Source: Gigantopelta aegis
Taxonomy: Eukaryota > Mollusca > Gastropoda > Neomphalida > Peltospiridae
Direction: 5' to 3'
Assembly: GCF_016097555.1 (NCBI RefSeq)
Contig: NC_054706.1
Span: forward strand, 57,055,407 to 57,119,406
DNA: 64,000 bases
The notes below the pieces were generated by a model. That model had not been told where the DNA came from. It did no database searches and saw only the letters and a list, made by a program, of their open reading frames with translations. Shown here piece by piece: positions 56,129 to 56,919 of this stretch. Positions within the stretch are counted from its first letter, which is position 1; each line of letters begins with the position of its first letter. The translations under genes and the position numbers were made by a program.

Positions 56129-56748
56129 TCAGCGCGCGCGCTTGTGTATTCCACAATATAATTATAATATTTGATACATATTTTTTTTTCAAACTGAGGT
56201 TTTGTCACTTGAACTCCCCACCTGAATCCGCGCCTGCTTCATGTTTACAGATATTTTCTTAAATATAGGTCATACTACGATTTGTGCGGATAGGATGATA
56301 GAACCGAACATTACTTTGAAACGCACTATAGAATGATGCTTTTGATATGCAAATGACCTTAGTTATTTATAGGAGAAATAACGTGCATTCAAACGACACA
56401 GAGATTTTTAAAAAGTGGAATGAAGTCAACTTCGTGCATTTTATATGATGATTTGTATATAACACCTGTCGGGGTTTGGGTTTGTTTTCATGTAAATGCA
56501 AAGAAAACAAATATCGAATAGGAAATAAACGTAACATTTGCAAAAAACTTTGAATCTAAATAATTGAACAGGATAATAGTAAGCATGGATTTAAAGTTAC
56601 GTAACCGATACGCAAATAGAACGACGGTTCTAGGGTATATTGTGCGCCGTGTGCATGGTACCTGCAAAAACTGTCTTTTGTTTCTCTTTTTCAGAAGAAA
56701 GTTTCGCCATAATAGGGACTTCAACTGACTCCAAAATGAAGTTTTCAT
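4336..56748 (-). CDS. ABCA3-like: ABCA-subfamily full ABC transporter, ABCA3-like (27 exons, C-terminus outside window)
   Basis: Full transporters of this family move lipids across or between leaflets of plasma, lysosomal or secretory-organelle membranes using ATP. I joined 27 coding exons on the minus strand; 25 of the 26 internal donors are GT, one looks like GC, all acceptors are AG, and every phase matches, giving 4,469 coding bases without a stop. Seen in order: basic N-terminus and first helix (1-50), short exocytoplasmic domain (about 50-225), helices (about 225-440), NBD1 (about 503-735) with GHNGAGKTT at 538-546, LSGGQ at 639-643 and [10 protein letters not shown] from 662, second membrane half (about 850-1250), acidic linker, and NBD2 with GPNGAGKTT at 1352-1360, MSGGT at 1451-1455 and [10 protein letters not shown] from 1474. 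The short first exocytoplasmic loop favours ABCA3 over ABCA1. Human ABCA3 is about 1,700 residues, so the NBD2 end lies beyond base 1. Subfamily certain; ABCA3 assignment likely. Confidence 0.93.
4548..4825 (-). repeat. tRNA-derived SINE, minus strand
   Basis: Reverse complement of the common element here: tail segment with the (G)CGTCGTTAAATAAAA-type end (decayed), ATATGGCGTC core, and the GGTATGTACT and CCAGTGCTCC core near 4,725-4,790. Diverged; the tRNA head is incomplete. Confidence 0.75.
4830..5080 (-). repeat. tRNA-derived SINE, minus strand, decayed
   Basis: Follows the previous copy directly. Carries AGAGAGGAAACC, TATATGCACCATCCC, CATACCACAACC and ATGGGCTCACTGACG in order, ending in a decayed tRNA head (CTACGTCC). 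Intronic (3' of exon 26). Confidence 0.75.
5243..5911. repeat. 79-bp minisatellite containing the exon 26 splice donor
   Basis: The anchor ACTACCTTTC occurs at 5,271, 5,350, 5,429, 5,508, 5,587, 5,666, 5,745, 5,824 and 5,903, a strict 79-bp step. The last occurrence is the real exon 26 donor. On the minus strand each unit carries CGAAAG|GTAGTG (first unit TGAAAG). Units differ by only a few bases, so the array is young or is being homogenised. Confidence 0.97.
5908..5983 (-). CDS. ABCA3-like: ABCA3-like exon 26 (NBD2 signature motif, residues 1433-1458)
   Basis: A 76-bp exon, easily missed, encoding [20 protein letters not shown] then TRRK; MSGGT at 1451-1455 is the NBD2 signature (family usual LSGGT.RK). 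Acceptor GATTCAG, donor AAG|GTAGTG. The donor is the terminal unit of a 79-bp tandem array in which the same junction sequence recurs eight more times. Confidence 0.93.
6285..6690 (+). mobile_element. unclassified about 430-bp dispersed repeat, copy 1
   Basis: Shares its full length with copies at 7,501-7,915 and 50,930-51,372: start GTAGTA.(C)AA.CCAAATAACTTC, the block GTTCGAGGTGCACCCAACTT, GAGGTACCTGTAAAAAAA in the middle, and CTATGGGATCTGCTTTGG near the end. Ends look like weak inverted repeats, so it may be a MITE. No ORF. Confidence 0.75.
7118..7285 (-). repeat. tRNA-derived SINE, minus strand, tail lost
   Basis: Contains TATATGCACCATCCCACAG, CATACCACGGCC, ATAGCCTAATGGGCCCACTG and a head ending GAGCTACATGTACGTCCC. 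It is 5'-complete (tRNA head) and lacks the 3' tail. Intron 25. Confidence 0.85.
7501..7915 (+). mobile_element. unclassified dispersed repeat, copy 2
   Basis: Same orientation as copy 1, 0.8 kb away in the same intron, and nearly collinear with it. Starts GTAGTACTAAACCAAATAAC and ends TTTGGTTGTATATACC; these two ends are imperfect inverted repeats. Confidence 0.75.
8045..8217 (-). CDS. ABCA3-like: ABCA3-like exon 25 (NBD2 Q-loop, residues 1376-1433)
   Basis: Encodes [11 protein letters not shown], then [20 protein letters not shown], the NBD2 Q-loop with the usual TLKEHL helix, and GIPREDIDSLV. Acceptor TTTCAG, donor TA|GTAAGT. Confidence 0.96.
8529..8758. repeat. (CTATA)n / (ACTATT)n microsatellite
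   Basis: About 230 bp of pentamer repeat ACTAT with a hexamer stretch at its left edge, in intron 24, roughly 310 bp from exon 25. Confidence 0.95.
9264..11075. mobile_element. 1.8-kb non-autonomous element with inverted ends and oligomeric AAGCTTGC repeats
   Basis: Left end CCCAAACAAAAATTGCAAGC and right end (inverted) CCCAAACAAAAATGCATGC are matching inverted repeats. Next to each end is a dense block built from GCAAGCTTGC-type words (9,280-9,610 and 10,690-11,060, the latter in units of about 60 bp). The centre (9,935-10,455) is a separate repeat. No transposase is present; superfamily unknown. No clear target duplication. Confidence 0.6.
9935..10455 (+). repeat. about 118-bp tandem repeat, four to five copies
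   Basis: Units share ACCAAACTTGGTCCAA, GATCCTCTCATGG, TGTTGTTATTTTT, CCAAGATGGCC(G/A)CCCTGG and TCTGATTG in a fixed order. Copies are clearly diverged. Similar CAAGATGGCCGCC repeats are common in molluscan DNA. Confidence 0.85.
11560..12215 (+). pseudogene. LINE 3' fragment: zinc-binding RT C-terminus
   Basis: Reads [13 protein letters not shown] then [18 protein letters not shown], the C-x2-C-H-C zinc segment found after the reverse transcriptase of many LINEs. The open frame runs to a stop at 12,058, and an AT-rich 3' end follows (AATAAAAATGGGAATAA). It is 5'-truncated and belongs to a different LINE family from the RNase H LINE. Confidence 0.65.
12216..13262. other. intron 24 DNA without recognised elements
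   Basis: No conserved reading frame, SINE or LINE was recognised. The exon 24 donor lies at its right edge. Confidence 0.5.
13263..13475 (-). CDS. ABCA3-like: ABCA3-like exon 24 (NBD2 Walker A, residues 1305-1375)
   Basis: Encodes [11 protein letters not shown], the strand [20 protein letters not shown] and [13 protein letters not shown], with Walker A Lys at 1358. Acceptor GTATCAG, donor AAG|GTAAGA. Seventy-one codons, phase 0. Confidence 0.96.
13476..14810. other. intron 23 DNA without recognised elements
   Basis: AT-rich sequence, only A- and T-rich runs seen. Nothing that supports a gene or a known repeat. Confidence 0.5.
14811..14930. mobile_element. foldback (palindromic) element, 120 bp
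   Basis: Arms of about 41 bp (14,811-14,852 and 14,890-14,930) are inverted copies with a few mismatches, around GATAATATCA.TGTGTTT. The loop itself contains CAAAATTCAAATTTTG, a second small palindrome. No ORF. Intron 23. Confidence 0.65.
15040..15215 (-). repeat. tRNA-derived SINE remnant, minus strand
   Basis: Decayed but ordered matches to the SINE core: TATATGTACTTTGTCACAGG, ACAGTACATATCACAGTC, and a head remnant ATTGCTTTACCACTTACATC. Intron 23, between the foldback element and exon 23. Confidence 0.55.
15702..15914 (-). CDS. ABCA3-like: ABCA3-like exon 23 (last helix and acidic linker, residues 1234-1304; likely GC donor)
   Basis: Begins [16 protein letters not shown] (helix), then the acidic linker [14 protein letters not shown], equal to the DEDEDV..ER.RV block that precedes NBD2 in ABCA proteins. 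No GT donor fits phase and length; ATG|GCAAGC does, and joins phase 0 to exon 24. The 3' end is therefore less certain than the exon itself. Confidence 0.85.
16222..16310 (+). repeat. possible tRNA-like SINE head
   Basis: TAGCGGTTGAGG resembles an A box and GCTTCGAATTC a B box, 60 bp apart, as in a tRNA-derived SINE promoter. The spacing is too long and the flanks do not fold as a cloverleaf that I can see. Weak. Confidence 0.3.
16799..16888 (-). CDS. ABCA3-like: ABCA3-like exon 22 (residues 1204-1233)
   Basis: Exactly 30 codons; the second half, ending NNIIYPIIV, starts the last helix, which exon 23 completes. Acceptor TTTGCAG, donor GTG|GTATGT, phase 0 at both ends. Confidence 0.88.
17098..17142. 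repeat. G-rich tract
   Basis: Runs of 4-7 G separated by single T on the plus strand, template strand of the ABCA gene. Could fold as a G-quadruplex. Intron 21. Confidence 0.85.
17447..17584 (-). CDS. ABCA3-like: ABCA3-like exon 21 (residues 1158-1203)
   Basis: Forty-six codons, [20 protein letters not shown] and on to [17 protein letters not shown]. The P.Y.L..G motif is where ABCA proteins place the loop before the last helices. Acceptor TTTCAG, donor AGG|GTGAGA. Confidence 0.93.
17744..18147 (+). repeat. local duplication (277-bp offset) in intron 20
   Basis: A segment of about 115 bp at 17,757-17,870 recurs at 18,034-18,147, sharing ATTTTGGTGGGAATCC, CACCCACCCACTG and CCTACATTA.TAAAA with about 90% identity. 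It does not touch an exon. Confidence 0.8.
18645..19612. repeat. G-rich minisatellite, about 45-bp unit
   Basis: More than 20 units of the type GGGGGAATTGACTGAGG, GGAAATGACC, GGGGGATATGCTCTGAGA, with length variation in the G runs. On the minus strand the unit is nearly 45 bp, so long artificial frames reading [13 protein letters not shown] appear. They break repeatedly and are not a gene. Intron 20. Confidence 0.95.
19927..20079 (-). CDS. ABCA3-like: ABCA3-like exon 20 (helices, residues 1107-1157)
   Basis: Fifty-one codons with two helices around [18 protein letters not shown]; the P...L.Y..SF.F pattern is that of ABCA membrane domain 2. Acceptor TTTCAG, donor TTT|GTAAGT, phase 0. A 45-bp G-rich minisatellite ends about 310 bp into the next intron. 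Confidence 0.95.
20112..20396 (-). repeat. tRNA-derived SINE, gamma head, minus strand
   Basis: Left end CGACACTATTAAAGCACATT (tail type with GTGCT..AGTGGTGTCG), then GGATGTCGAA, CATACCACTGCC, and a head ending GACTAAGCTAGATCCCGCC, the third tRNA-like head seen in this window. About 285 bp. Confidence 0.8.
20443..20795 (+). repeat. SINE core-tail, two partial plus-strand copies joined
   Basis: A first copy (20,443-20,550) has GATCTCTTGCTG, GCAGCGGGTTTCCTCTCTC and ATCTGTGTGGT, then a second begins CCAGTGCACCACGACTGG and runs to ATGTGTTGAGTGCGTCGTTA AATAAAA with a TTCC tail. Both lack the tRNA head. Confidence 0.85.
21537..21912 (-). repeat. tRNA-derived SINE, beta head, minus strand, full length
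   Basis: Starts with the reversed tail (TTTTATTTAACGACGCACTC), passes through the shared core, and ends with a tRNA-like head whose plus sense reads GTGGTTAAGCCATTGG (A box) and GGGTTCGGATCC (B box). About 375 bp. Intron 19. Confidence 0.85.
22037..22168 (-). CDS. ABCA3-like: ABCA3-like exon 19 (helices, residues 1063-1106)
   Basis: Encodes [20 protein letters not shown] and then continuous hydrophobic residues. KA.QLQ.VSG....YW is the ABCA hallmark for this part of membrane domain 2. Acceptor ATATAG, donor CAG|GTAAGT, phase 0. Confidence 0.97.
22583..22604. repeat. perfect 22-nt palindrome
   Basis: Two 10-nt arms, GTATCGTATC and GATACGATAC, around a central GT. Such ATCGTATC palindromes occur near ends of some DNA elements; the boundaries of any element here are not visible. 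Confidence 0.5.
22737..22784 (+). repeat. 24-bp tandem duplication
   Basis: Two adjacent copies ATGAC(T/G)TCATGTTCCTAGCC plus AGGA. The second copy contains a full CRE palindrome TGACGTCA. Confidence 0.9.
23595..23695 (-). repeat. SINE gamma-head fragment
   Basis: Only the tRNA-like part remains: plus sense GATTTAGCTCAGTCGG (A box) and a decayed B box near CTACCTCCTCGG. Same head type as at 20,112 and 59,928. Confidence 0.6.
23750..24824. mobile_element. putative 1.07-kb non-autonomous DNA element with about 30-bp inverted repeats
   Basis: Left end CAGATACACTGGTGGCACC TAAGTCTGCGC and the inverted right end CAGTACACTCATGTCACC TTAGTCTGCGC align over about 30 bp with few mismatches, and further AGTCTGCGC words lie near both ends. 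No target duplication is clear and no transposase is present. Intron 18. Confidence 0.5.
25163..25423 (-). CDS. ABCA3-like: ABCA3-like exon 18 (exocytoplasmic domain 2 end and helix, residues 976-1062)
   Basis: Contains [20 protein letters not shown], the ABCA motif (FN...YHSLP.ALN...N), then the helix [20 protein letters not shown] and VEVVADRQ. Eighty-seven codons, phase 0 at both ends. Acceptor TCTGCAG, donor CAG|GTAAGT. Confidence 0.96.
25762..25785. promoter_or_regulatory. twin CRE palindromes in intron 17
   Basis: TGACGTCA at 25,762-25,769 and again at 25,778-25,785. This octamer is the binding site of CREB/ATF factors. Whether it acts as an intronic enhancer or belongs to a repeat next to the foldback element cannot be said. 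Confidence 0.35.
25916..26066. mobile_element. foldback (palindromic) element, 151 bp
   Basis: Two arms of 66-70 bp (25,916-25,985 and 26,001-26,066) are inverted copies around GATATTG(T/A)CAATATCATA and CATAATACA, with a 15-bp loop CTCACCAGAGGCTCA. A TA-rich near-palindrome follows to about 26,150. No ORF. Confidence 0.75.
26719..26840 (-). CDS. ABCA3-like: ABCA3-like exon 17 (exocytoplasmic domain 2, residues 935-975)
   Basis: Encodes a soluble stretch with the sequon NSSV, ending [12 protein letters not shown]. Little is conserved here between paralogues, but both splice sites and phases fit (acceptor TTTAAG, donor ACA|GTGAGT). Confidence 0.85.
27685..28014 (-). CDS. ABCA3-like: ABCA3-like exon 16 (acidic linker and first helix of second half, residues 825-935)
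   Basis: Starts with an acidic, probably disordered linker ([14 protein letters not shown]), then [17 protein letters not shown] and the helix [18 protein letters not shown], the second-half equivalent of the N-terminal helix. Acceptor TTTACAG, donor G|GTATCA. Confidence 0.94.
28015..29486. other. intron 15 DNA: A-rich and GA/GACA simple repeats
   Basis: Holds an A-rich tract (28,700-28,800), a GACA/GA microsatellite (28,836-28,877) and a short TA tract (29,081-29,100). No SINE, LINE or gene recognised. Confidence 0.6.
29487..29615 (-). CDS. ABCA3-like: ABCA3-like exon 15 (SYG..TTLEEVFL motif, residues 782-825)
   Basis: Ends [18 protein letters not shown], matching the conserved ABCA signature after NBD1. 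Acceptor TTTCAG, donor G|GTAACA, phases agree with both neighbours. Confidence 0.96.
30147..30225 (-). repeat. SINE tRNA-like head fragment
   Basis: In minus sense it reads AGTGGTAATG.TTAATCCATC and GGTAGGTACTGAGCTCAC, matching the beta head. Core absent. Intron 14. Confidence 0.45.
30235..30580 (+). repeat. two decayed plus-strand SINE pieces
   Basis: First piece has AAAAGATCCCTTCCTGCTA, GTGGGTTTCTTGTCTCAC and ends CAATGTGTAGTTGAATAAAT; the second (from about 30,455) has GAGTAGCTAATGGAGTGGCG, ATATCCTCTCTTAATAT and GTCCTTAGCC. Both lack heads. Confidence 0.65.
30581..32668. other. intron 14 DNA without recognised elements
   Basis: About 2 kb of AT-rich sequence. TAACGTCTGTTACA occurs twice near 30,807 and 30,843. 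A 20-bp unit CAGTCACTTCCATAGTACTA recurs three to four times at 32,466-32,543. Confidence 0.55.
32669..32808 (-). CDS. ABCA3-like: ABCA3-like exon 14 (NBD1 C-terminal regulatory segment, residues 735-782)
   Basis: Encodes [20 protein letters not shown] and on to [15 protein letters not shown]; the pattern VKEP.C....I..LV..H is that of ABCA3-type proteins after NBD1. Acceptor TTTCAG, donor G|GTAAGC. A second short AGTTTCCAG lies 7 bp after the donor, too short to count as a junction duplication. Confidence 0.93.
33378..34095 (+). pseudogene. I-clade (Nimb-like) LINE: RNase H C-terminal half and 3' end
   Basis: Reads [27 protein letters not shown] and KSALDL, the C-terminal half of an RNase H domain, then YRQCRKDE and the 3' untranslated region ending GTGCTAGGGTGTTGTTAAAG with an (ATTCT)n tail. 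5'-truncated, with frame breaks after about 33,715. Confidence 0.85.
34120..34300 (+). repeat. SINE remnant between two LINE ends
   Basis: Carries decayed core words (ATATCAAACGTCATGGTATAT, AAAGATTCCTTGCATC, GCAGCGGGTTTCC). Head and tail are lost. Confidence 0.55.
34325..35232 (+). pseudogene. I-clade (Nimb-like) LINE: RNase H domain and 3' end
   Basis: RNase H core reads [34 protein letters not shown] and [20 protein letters not shown]. It carries an in-frame 15-bp duplication ([10 protein letters not shown]) and then jumps from the KFNFS region straight into [13 protein letters not shown], so roughly 200 bp are missing inside. [15 protein letters not shown] is the zinc motif after RNase H. 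Ends with (CATT)n. Intron 13. Confidence 0.88.
35280..35332. repeat. (GA)n microsatellite
   Basis: About 26 GA units, immediately 3' of the LINE tail and 70 bp from exon 13. Confidence 0.98.
35402..35492 (-). CDS. ABCA3-like: ABCA3-like exon 13 (NBD1 end, residues 705-735)
   Basis: Encodes [20 protein letters not shown] followed by [10 protein letters not shown], the conserved ABCA stretch D..AI...G.L.C.GSS.FLK..FG.GY.L. Acceptor TTTTCAG, donor AA|GTAAGA. Confidence 0.96.
35660..35708. repeat. (CATA)n microsatellite
   Basis: Nine to ten tetramer units in intron 12. Confidence 0.95.
35786..35924 (-). CDS. ABCA3-like: ABCA3-like exon 12 (NBD1 Walker B and H-loop, residues 659-705)
   Basis: Opens [20 protein letters not shown], giving Walker B with catalytic Glu 664 and the D-loop, and ends [14 protein letters not shown] with the H-loop His at 695. 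Acceptor ATATTAG, donor G|GTAAAG. Confidence 0.97.
35925..36818. other. intron 11 DNA; loose TGCATTTCAAT repeats
   Basis: At 36,085-36,210 the words GCATGTATTTCAAT-like recur four times at irregular spacing. A short TA tract lies near 36,522-36,540. Nothing else recognised. Confidence 0.5.
36819..36938 (-). CDS. ABCA3-like: ABCA3-like exon 11 (NBD1 signature motif, residues 619-658)
   Basis: Forty codons ending [20 protein letters not shown], so the ABC signature LSGGQ lies at 639-643. Acceptor CTATAG, donor AAG|GTACAA, phase 0 at both ends. Confidence 0.97.
37098..37250 (-). CDS. ABCA3-like: ABCA3-like exon 10 (NBD1 Q-loop, residues 568-618)
   Basis: Encodes [31 protein letters not shown] is the ABCA Q-loop. 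Exactly 51 codons, phase 0 at both ends. Acceptor TTATTCCAG|GAC, donor GTT|GTTAGT. Copies of the acceptor and the first 25-30 exon bases spread through the upstream intron up to about 38,130. Confidence 0.95.
37228..38130. repeat. degenerate array derived from the exon 10 splice acceptor
   Basis: On the minus strand, units of about 50-75 bp repeat GTTGTTATTTCAG followed by (G)ATGTGTCTCA..GTGGAGATATGG, i.e. the intron end plus the first exon 10 codons. Clear copies lie near 37,306, 37,406, 37,513, 37,612, 37,770, 37,855, 38,060 and 38,115; others are more decayed. The real junction is at 37,250/37,251. A CA/CG microsatellite at 37,950-38,000 interrupts the array. Confidence 0.88.
37949..38000. 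repeat. (CA)n(CG)n microsatellite
   Basis: About 17 CA units running into 8-9 CG/GC units; the alternating purine-pyrimidine tract could adopt Z-DNA. It lies inside the exon 10 junction array. Confidence 0.95.
38131..39375. other. intron 9 DNA without recognised elements
   Basis: About 1.2 kb, AT-rich, no exon, SINE or LINE recognised. Confidence 0.5.
39376..39812 (-). repeat. tRNA-derived SINE, beta head, minus strand, full length
   Basis: Begins TTTATTTAACGACGCCACTA, shares the core with other copies, and ends with the beta head (GTGGTTAGGCCATCGGTC A box; GGATCCCAGTC B-box side). It stops about 50 bp from the exon 9 donor at 39,863. Confidence 0.88.
39864..39997 (-). CDS. ABCA3-like: ABCA3-like exon 9 (NBD1 Walker A, residues 523-567)
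   Basis: Contains [18 protein letters not shown], with the Walker A lysine at residue 544. The exon ends SGTATIYNM at donor ATG|GTATTT; reading on past that GT gives residues that do not fit the family, while joining exon 10 there restores the alignment. A SINE ends about 55 bp downstream of this donor. Confidence 0.93.
40392..40440 (+). repeat. very short LINE 3' end
   Basis: GGTGCTGGGATGTTGTTAAA CACTC and an ATTC tail match the last 45 bp of the Nimb-like LINE. A strongly 5'-truncated insertion. Confidence 0.55.
40528..40586 (-). CDS. ABCA3-like: ABCA3-like exon 8 (start of NBD1, residues 503-522)
   Basis: A 59-bp exon encoding [19 protein letters not shown], the first strand of NBD1, where ABCA proteins show (I)..L.K.F...K.AVD. 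Acceptor TTACAG, donor G|GTAAGT. Short, but the phase is forced by both neighbours. Confidence 0.9.
41007..41193 (-). CDS. ABCA3-like: ABCA3-like exon 7 (linker to NBD1, residues 441-502)
   Basis: Begins [20 protein letters not shown], the ABCA3-type connector (PW.F.L.PSYWCG), and continues as a charged linker. Acceptor TTTCAG|GGGAG, donor CG|GTAAAT. The acceptor and first ten exon bases are present again 119 bp into the upstream intron. Confidence 0.94.
41184..41402. repeat. 119-bp tandem duplication spanning the exon 7 acceptor
   Basis: The block from CCATACTCCCCTGAA through GTCTCGTAAATAATGT at 41,184-41,278 recurs at 41,303-41,398 with few differences. In minus sense both copies end intron-side TTCAG|GGGAGTATGG. 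The real acceptor is at 41,193/41,194; the decoy is at 41,312/41,313. A CCACCC-rich stretch separates them. Confidence 0.93.
41458..41760 (+). repeat. tRNA-derived SINE, alpha head, plus strand, full length
   Basis: Head GCAGACCAGTGGTAAAGCGC, core CACGACTGGTATATCAAAGG and GGTATGTGCTATCC, tail CAATGTGCTCTAGTGGTGTC GTTAAACAAAAC. About 300 bp. Intron 6. Confidence 0.9.
41761..42777. other. intron 6 DNA without recognised elements
   Basis: About 1 kb of AT-rich sequence; nothing that supports a gene or a known repeat. Confidence 0.5.
42778..42925 (-). CDS. ABCA3-like: ABCA3-like exon 6 (helix 6, residues 392-440)
   Basis: Encodes a polar segment, then [20 protein letters not shown] followed by HVIPG. 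The phrase [16 protein letters not shown] with exon 7 is diagnostic for ABCA transporters entering the NBD1 region. Acceptor TTTTTAG, donor G|GTAAGA, phase 1. Confidence 0.95.
43128..46330 (+). pseudogene. I-clade (Nimb-like) LINE, decayed: endonuclease, RT and RNase H
   Basis: Domains in order: AP-type endonuclease ([37 protein letters not shown]), RT ([35 protein letters not shown]; then [16 protein letters not shown] and [13 protein letters not shown]), and RNase H ([39 protein letters not shown]). It is not collinear: an endonuclease piece ([20 protein letters not shown], about 44,690-44,770) is repeated inside the RT, and many frame breaks exist. No functional protein. Intron 5. Confidence 0.88.
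45977..46078. mobile_element. 102-bp retro-insertion inside the LINE RNase H, with 12-bp target duplication
   Basis: TCAAGCCAGGGT is present on both sides (45,965-45,976 and 46,079-46,090), and the LINE frame resumes after the second copy. The insert begins GTGCCTCGGATTGGGC and ends in ATCGGATCGGAT, a short tandem tail. It looks like a 5'-truncated SINE, moved by LINE machinery; family unknown. Confidence 0.75.
46331..46660 (+). pseudogene. second LINE RNase H copy merging into repeat
   Basis: RNase H restarts ([20 protein letters not shown], then SLSCLQAL), so the domain is present twice in tandem. From about 46,510 LINE words alternate with words of the exon 5 junction repeat within tens of bases. 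Confidence 0.7.
46661..47429. repeat. 53-56-bp array containing the exon 5 splice donor, mixed with LINE 3' end
   Basis: On the minus strand five well-kept units carry (A/G)(T/C)CAG|GTA(A/G)G at 47,373, 47,319, 47,266, 47,213 and 47,160, spaced 53-56 bp from the real donor at 47,429. More decayed junction copies occur at 46,917, 46,761 and 46,533. A LINE 3' end with (ATTC)n tail sits at 47,080-47,147. Confidence 0.9.
47429..47786 (-). CDS. ABCA3-like: ABCA3-like exon 5 (helices 3-5, residues 272-391)
   Basis: Strongly hydrophobic exon with three membrane helices, including [19 protein letters not shown] and [19 protein letters not shown], followed by [13 protein letters not shown], which matches the conserved ABCA turn before helix 6. 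The authentic donor CAG|GTAGGG is the first of a run of near-identical junction copies that continues into the intron. Confidence 0.95.
48115..48335 (-). CDS. ABCA3-like: ABCA3-like exon 4 (helix 2 and coupling region, residues 199-272)
   Basis: After a short polar start the exon holds a helix ([19 protein letters not shown]), then the hallmark ABCA cytoplasmic motif [21 protein letters not shown]. Acceptor TTGACAG, donor TG|GTATGC, phase 2. The exon 5 G completes the Trp codon. Confidence 0.95.
48336..49090. other. intron 3 DNA; SINE head remnant at right edge
   Basis: A short TA tract lies at 48,361-48,373. At about 49,000-49,090 the minus strand reads TTGATCGGTAGGCACTTGAT, ATCCCAGTACC, a decayed beta-type tRNA head. 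Otherwise nothing recognised. Confidence 0.45.
49113..49228 (-). CDS. ABCA3-like: ABCA3-like exon 3 (end of exocytoplasmic domain 1, residues 160-198)
   Basis: Encodes the segment ending [19 protein letters not shown], the typical ABCA sequence (Y..GF..LQ..VD.AI) before the second helix. Acceptor TTTCTAG, donor AAA|GTGAGT. The acceptor sits only about 20 bp from the tail of a LINE 3' fragment in the preceding intron. Confidence 0.92.
49247..49445 (-). repeat. 5'-truncated LINE 3' end, minus strand
   Basis: Reverse complement of the Nimb-like LINE 3' end: (AATG)n tail first, then GTTTAACGACTCCCCAGCAC, ATACATCGGCTATTGGGTG and GTGATGATCAACATCAATAT. The tail begins about 18 bp from the exon 3 acceptor at 49,228. 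Confidence 0.85.
49446..49880. other. intron 2 DNA with a small GC palindrome
   Basis: ACCCCTGCACCGCGGTGGGG at 49,492-49,511 contains CACCGCGGTG and is followed by CACAGGGGT, an inverted copy of its start. Nothing else recognised. Confidence 0.45.
49881..50271 (-). CDS. ABCA3-like: ABCA3-like exon 2 (helix 1 and exocytoplasmic domain, residues 30-160)
   Basis: The exon opens with the hydrophobic [15 protein letters not shown], which completes the first membrane helix, then turns into a soluble domain with N-glycosylation sequons NTSK and NTTE. The segment AAGIIFGF matches the conserved ABCA region just before the end of exocytoplasmic domain 1. Acceptor TTACAG, donor G|GTTTGT, phase 1 at the 3' end. 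Confidence 0.92.
50376..50562. repeat. compound trinucleotide array (ACT/CCA/CAA/CCA/CTA)
   Basis: Blocks of ACT/AAC, then CCA, CAA, CCA and CTA trinucleotides over about 185 bp, in the sense-strand as TGG/TTG runs, 105 bp upstream of the exon 2 acceptor. Confidence 0.97.
50725..53165 (+). pseudogene. LINE reverse transcriptase, decayed, split by a dispersed repeat
   Basis: Plus-strand pieces read NDFITNHDP and FDVINDE before the insertion, then [48 protein letters not shown] and [16 protein letters not shown] after it: RT motifs in correct order. Ends with a (CTTGT)n tail at about 53,150-53,167. Several frame breaks. LINE clade not determined; it is not the RNase H family. Intron 1. Confidence 0.85.
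50930..51372 (-). mobile_element. unclassified dispersed repeat, copy 3, inside the LINE
   Basis: Reverse complement of the repeats at 6,285 and 7,501 over the whole length, including GGTGCACCTCGAACTTTG and the ATGGGATTTTATTTGGTATAG end. It splits the LINE between VRSVIKG and GVDGVPS, so it inserted later than that LINE copy. Confidence 0.8.
53543..53696. mobile_element. hAT MITE, 154 bp, with perfect 8-bp target duplication
   Basis: Ends CAGTGGCGTAGCGTG and CACGCTACGCCACTG are perfect 15-bp inverted repeats. TATTCATG flanks both sides (53,535-53,542 and 53,697-53,704), the 8-bp duplication expected for hAT. GC-rich interior without ORF. Intron 1. Confidence 0.95.
54913..55095. repeat. hAT-like end, G-run and TA microsatellite inside the transposon
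   Basis: CAGGGCCGGACCCAG at 54,916 resembles a hAT end and is followed by a 14-base G run and, at 55,037-55,094, about 29 TA units. No partner end was found. Confidence 0.5.
55396..55740 (+). pseudogene. transposase N-terminal domain, truncated
   Basis: One hundred and fourteen codons open from [20 protein letters not shown], with a helix-turn-helix-like region ([16 protein letters not shown]) and the stretch [24 protein letters not shown], seen in a Tc1-like transposase group of invertebrates. No DDE motif remains; a stop falls just before a SINE at 55,748. It lies inside the element with 241-bp inverted repeats. Confidence 0.65.
55748..55925 (-). repeat. tRNA-derived SINE, alpha head, minus strand
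   Basis: TATATGCACCATCCCATAGA, CACATACCACAGCC, CAATGGGTCCACCATG and a head ending CTCTGAGCTACGTCCCGC. Tail missing. It sits where the transposase would continue. Confidence 0.88.
56018..56126 (+). repeat. SINE 3' tail and (CT)n microsatellite
   Basis: ATATAACCATAGATTAAAAT ATGTTGAGTGCGTCGTTA is the type I SINE tail, followed by about 27 CT units at 56,071-56,126. Confidence 0.85.
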
Positions 56749-56757
56749 CCTGAAACT
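56662..56757 (-). CDS. ABCA3-like: ABCA3-like exon 1 (start codon, residues 1-29)
   Basis: The start codon is at 56,748-56,746 and opens [17 protein letters not shown], the ABCA N-terminal pattern of a basic amphipathic stretch before the first helix. Nine bases upstream is a good acceptor (TTTATTGCAG), so this is probably the second transcribed exon, with a non-coding exon further upstream that I could not place. The donor is CAG|GTACC. A 2.2-kb transposon ends only 82 bp into the intron. Confidence 0.88.
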
Positions 56758-56919
56758 CTGCAATAAACAAAAATCAATTTCAAAATTTACAATTCCAGAA
56801 AACTACACGCATTGATGAAATTGGGTTTCAAATAGTACAACTTTGGCCTTAAACATGTATCATATGCATAGGAAGATGTCTGCAACTGGAGGAACCTGTT
56901 ATACATTAAACTGCTTTTC

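Larger units (their letters stand above)
54381..56580 (+). mobile_element. 2.2-kb DNA transposon with 241-bp terminal inverted repeats, internally deleted
   Basis: Left repeat 54,381-54,621 and right repeat 56,340-56,580 are inverted copies with about four differences (about 98% identical). Ends read (TA)TTATCCTGTTC and GAACAGGATAA(TA), so a TA target duplication fits. Inside is the N-terminus of a transposase (55,396-55,740), then SINE pieces and a CT tract replace its rest. The right end lies 82 bp from the ABCA exon 1 donor. The TA target suggests the IS630/Tc1/mariner group; this is not proven. Confidence 0.88.
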
